A DNA stretch of 64,000 nt from VXYK01 sp965214565 (GTDB lineage: Bacteria; Actinomycetota; Acidimicrobiia; Acidimicrobiales; Aldehydirespiratoraceae), in NCBI GenBank assembly GCA_965214565.1, contig OZ243951.1, forward strand, positions 2,356,001-2,420,000, read 5' to 3'. Positions 61,945-64,000 of this stretch are shown one piece after another. Both the position numbers and the translations under genes were made by a program. Below the pieces are notes generated by a model. It ran no database searches and was not told the DNA's origin. It saw nothing but the letters and a program-made list of their open reading frames with translations. Positions within the stretch are counted from its first letter, which is position 1, and every line of letters starts with the position of its first letter.

Positions 61945-63584
61945 CGCGGATCTCCCGCATCACCGGAGCCGGGTTCTCCCCGGGTTTGGGGACTCGAGAC
62001 GTGTTCGGAGCCCACGGCGGTCTCGGGTTCGGGGTCCGCGTCGGGTGCGGGGCCGGGTTGAGTCTCAGCGTCGTCCTGCTCGGAACCGGTCATGTAGCTG
62101 CCGAGTTGCCGTGGAGTGATGGTGGCAGGGTCGAGCGTTGCCGTCAGCTCTCCCTTGTGGATCACAACAATGGTGTCGGACAGGCCGATGAGCTCGTCGA
62201 GGTCAGCTGATATCAGAAGGGTTCCCATGCCGTCTGCGCGGGCTGCACGGATGTCGTCCCACACTGCTGCCTGCGCGCCGATGTCGATTCCCCTGGTGGG
62301 ATGGGCGGCGATCAACACCTTCGGCTCTGCGGCCATCTCCCGTCCGACGATCAGCTTCTGCTGGTTGCCTCCCGACAGTGAGTTGGCGGTTACTTCGATG
62401 TCAGGTGTGCGCACATCGAACCAACTGCGGATCGCTTCGGTCCGTTCACGCGCTCCGAATCGGTCGAACCAGCGACCGTTGGCGAACGGCTTTCTGGTCT
62501 GGTGGCCGAGAGCGGCGTTCTCCCAAAGTGGGGCGGACAGCAGCAGTCCCTCTTCTTGACGGTCCTGAGGGACGTAACCGATCCCGGCGTTGCGTCGGTG
62601 CCTCACGGTGCTGTGGGCTATTTCTTTGCCGAGCAGGCGAATCGACCCGGCCTCTGCCTGCTCGGTCCCGATTATGGCGCCCACGAATTCTGTCTGGCCG
62701 TTGCCTTCCACGCCGGCGAGTCCCACAACCTCACCTCTGTGCACGTCGAGACTGACATCGTTTAGGACCGGCCGGTCGTCCTCGTCGAGTACTGTCAAAC
62801 CCCTGATCGAGAGTGCCGTCTCGTCTGTGACGGTCGACCTCGACGTCTGCGGTGTTGGCAGCTCGGAACCGACCATCATCTCGGCGAGGTCACCGGTGCT
62901 CACGTCGTCGGGCTTGACGGTCGCGACTGTGCGACCCTGGCGCAGCACAGTGATGGTGTCGGCGATCTGCAGCACCTCTTCGAGCTTGTGGTCGATGAAC
63001 AGGATCGTCTCTCCCGCGGCTCTCAGTTCGCGCATGTTGCGGAACAACTCGTCCACCTCATGGGGGACGAGCACAGCAGTGGGCTCGTCGAGAATCAGGA
63101 TCTGAGCGCCCCGGTAGAGCACCTTGATGATCTCCACCCGTTGACGCTCGCCGACCTCAAGAGTCTCGATCAGGTCGTGGGGATCAACGTCGAGTCCGTA
63201 AGCCTCGCCCACCTCGAGCAGGTGGGCCTCGGCGGCTTTGAAGTCGATCCGCCCGAGTGAAGATACCGGTTCGGTGCCGAGGATCACGTTCTCGAGCACG
63301 GTTAGCTGGCCGGCGAGCATGAAGTGCTGATGGACCATGCCGATGCCACGTTCGATCGCATCGGCCGGCGAGGAGAAGCGGACATCTTCACCATGGATGC
63401 GCATAGTCCCTTCGTCGGGGCTCTGCATTCCGAAGAGGATCTTCATCAGGGTTGATTTGCCGGCCCCGTTCTCCCCGCACACTGCGTGGATCTCGCCTGA
63501 CGCGACTGACAGGTTGACGTTGTCGTTGGCCACGACACCCGGAAACCGCTTGGTGATCCCGGTTAGCTCAATAGCGAGCGTCAA
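61941..63584 (-). CDS. ABC-transporter ATPase, duplicated cassette, nucleoside/sugar type
   Basis: Double-ABC ATPase of 547 residues. The first cassette has GENGAGKSTLMKILFG (Walker A), a signature segment altered to LEVGERQRVEIIKVL, and ILILDEPTAVLVPHE (Walker B). The second has a degenerate Walker A (GVEGNGQTEFVGAI), then ANSLSGGNQQKLIVGREMA and VLIAAHPTRGIDIGAQ. This layout is that of NupO/YufO and sugar importers, where the second site is weak. A 40-residue Pro/Glu/Asp tail follows. It powers the two permeases encoded downstream. Confidence 0.88.
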   Translation of the reverse strand: MTLAIELTGITKRFPGVVANDNVNLSVASGEIHAVCGENGAGKSTLMKILFGMQSPDEGTMRIHGEDVRFSSPADAIERGIGMVHQHFMLAGQLTVLENVILGTEPVSSLGRIDFKAAEAHLLEVGEAYGLDVDPHDLIETLEVGERQRVEIIKVLYRGAQILILDEPTAVLVPHEVDELFRNMRELRAAGETILFIDHKLEEVLQIADTITVLRQGRTVATVKPDDVSTGDLAEMMVGSELPTPQTSRSTVTDETALSIRGLTVLDEDDRPVLNDVSLDVHRGEVVGLAGVEGNGQTEFVGAIIGTEQAEAGSIRLLGKEIAHSTVRHRRNAGIGYVPQDRQEEGLLLSAPLWENAALGHQTRKPFANGRWFDRFGARERTEAIRSWFDVRTPDIEVTANSLSGGNQQKLIVGREMAAEPKVLIAAHPTRGIDIGAQAAVWDDIRAARADGMGTLLISADLDELIGLSDTIVVIHKGELTATLDPATITPRQLGSYMTGSEQDDAETQPGPAPDADPEPETAVGSEHVSSPQTRGEPGSGDAGDPR

Positions 63585-63629
63585 GGTGCGTCCCCTCGGT
63601 TCGATTGCGTCAGGAATTCCTGGTAGAGG

Positions 63630-63672
63630 AAGAAAAAGTGAGCAGGGCCGGGAGTATATCCCAGCCCTGCTC
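63630..63672 (-). terminator. Intrinsic terminator between the binding-protein and ATPase genes
   Basis: In the minus direction GAGCAGGGC (63672-63664) and GCCCTGCTC (63648-63640) pair, and TGGGA-type inner bases extend the stem to about 13 pairs with one mismatch. ACTTTTTCTTCC follows. Partial termination here would make the binding protein in excess over the membrane components, a common arrangement for ABC importers. Confidence 0.8.
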
Positions 63673-63724
63673 CCAAGTCAGATGTGAGAGTTCCGTTGTT
63701 GCTTCGGGAACCCGGTTGGCCCGT

Positions 63725-64000
63725 TCAGCCTCCGACCTCGGTCGGATCAGTCGGGACCACGATGGTGCCGTCGATGATCAGAGACTTGAGCGCTTCGAGC
63801 GACTCGACGAAGGCGGGCTCCAGGAAGTCGCCCGAAGTCGAGTAGCCGACGCCGTCGACGGAGAGGTCATAGCGGGTCTCCCCAGGGGCGAACGTCCCAT
63901 CGAGGTGGGCCTTGATGATCTCAAACACGGCGTTGTCCACTCGCTTCAACATCGACGTGAGCACGTACTCGCGCACGTCGTCGTCGACGGTGTGGTACTG
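63725..64000 (-). CDS. BMP-family substrate-binding lipoprotein, C-terminal part
   Basis: The frame enters at the window edge and encodes 91 residues: QYHTVDDDVREYVLTSMLKR, VDNAVFEIIKAHLDGTFAPG, ETRYDLSVDGVGYSTS and onward to a stop. The TSMLKRVDNAVFEIIKAHLDG block and the following GVGYS are typical of the C-terminus of basic-membrane-protein (Bmp/PnrA-type) nucleoside-binding proteins. Position upstream of a NupOPQ-like ABC system agrees. The N-terminus lies outside the window. Confidence 0.8.
   Translation of the reverse strand, partial: QYHTVDDDVREYVLTSMLKRVDNAVFEIIKAHLDGTFAPGETRYDLSVDGVGYSTSGDFLEPAFVESLEALKSLIIDGTIVVPTDPTEVGG

Overview
The window is high-GC chromosomal DNA from an actinobacterium, most probably an uncultivated member of the Acidimicrobiia. 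The evidence is frequent GTG starts and ATGA gene overlaps, lipoproteins with Thr/Pro-rich linkers, an XRE regulator beside a heparin-binding-haemagglutinin-like gene (as in mycobacteria), many acyl-CoA dehydrogenase and CoA-transferase genes, a DUF222/HNH gene, and an actinobacterial-looking rimP-nusA-infB-rbfA-truB-ribF-ribA operon. No rRNA or tRNA gene was seen, so the class assignment is an inference. Carnitine use, sulfatase and abundant defence genes would fit a marine or host-associated life, but that is not proven here.

Region 1 (1-16650) holds transport and catabolism. It has two divergent substrate-binding lipoproteins, an EamA exporter, a CadI/ArsI-like VOC protein, the regulator/HbhA pair, a phosphoribosyltransferase and a 3-hydroxyisobutyrate-dehydrogenase-type enzyme. 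An operon then converts gamma-butyrobetaine to carnitine, 3-dehydrocarnitine, and finally glycine betaine plus acetoacetyl-CoA. An FNT-type anion channel, an amidohydrolase/arylsulfatase pair and a pair of acyl-CoA dehydrogenases follow. Region 2 (16650-28800) is a giant alpha-2-macroglobulin-like lipoprotein lacking the thioester motif, then a minus-strand acyl-CoA catabolic operon (two ACADs, two MaoC-type hydratases, an AMACR-type protein and a CoA-transferase). Region 3 (28959-49034) is mostly housekeeping: ispG, the rimP-nusA-infB operon, riboflavin genes, pepN, a PfkB kinase, a dienoyl-CoA isomerase-like crotonase, an M16 peptidase and adenosine deaminase. It is interrupted by a small DUF4143 ATPase cassette.

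Region 4 (49080-58640) is accessory. It contains a vapBC remnant, small phage-like genes, an AAA ATPase with repeat operators, an HNH gene and a Type ISP restriction-modification enzyme. This enzyme gene is the most unusual object in the window. A C16 homopolymer lies just after its probable leaderless start codon and currently puts the start out of frame. Near its 3' end a (GGAC)6 repeat sits where all three reading frames are open. A tandem array of five diverged copies of one short protein module follows, split by a (GA)14 repeat, with the modules in different frames and each with its own stop. The enzyme's C-terminal specificity domain is a separate ORF joined by an ATGA overlap. On paper, slippage at three simple repeats could switch the enzyme on or off and choose among five C-termini.

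Both the Type ISP island and the DUF4143 cassette lie at the 3' end of a resident gene (phytanoyl-CoA dioxygenase; a hypothetical gene). The far side of each carries a second, diverged copy of that gene's C-terminal codons, which is the footprint expected of integration into a gene 3' end. Region 5 (58644-64000) is a nucleoside-type ABC uptake operon (BMP binding protein, ATPase, two permeases) followed by the dioxygenase. Together with adenosine deaminase and the PfkB kinase it suggests nucleoside scavenging.
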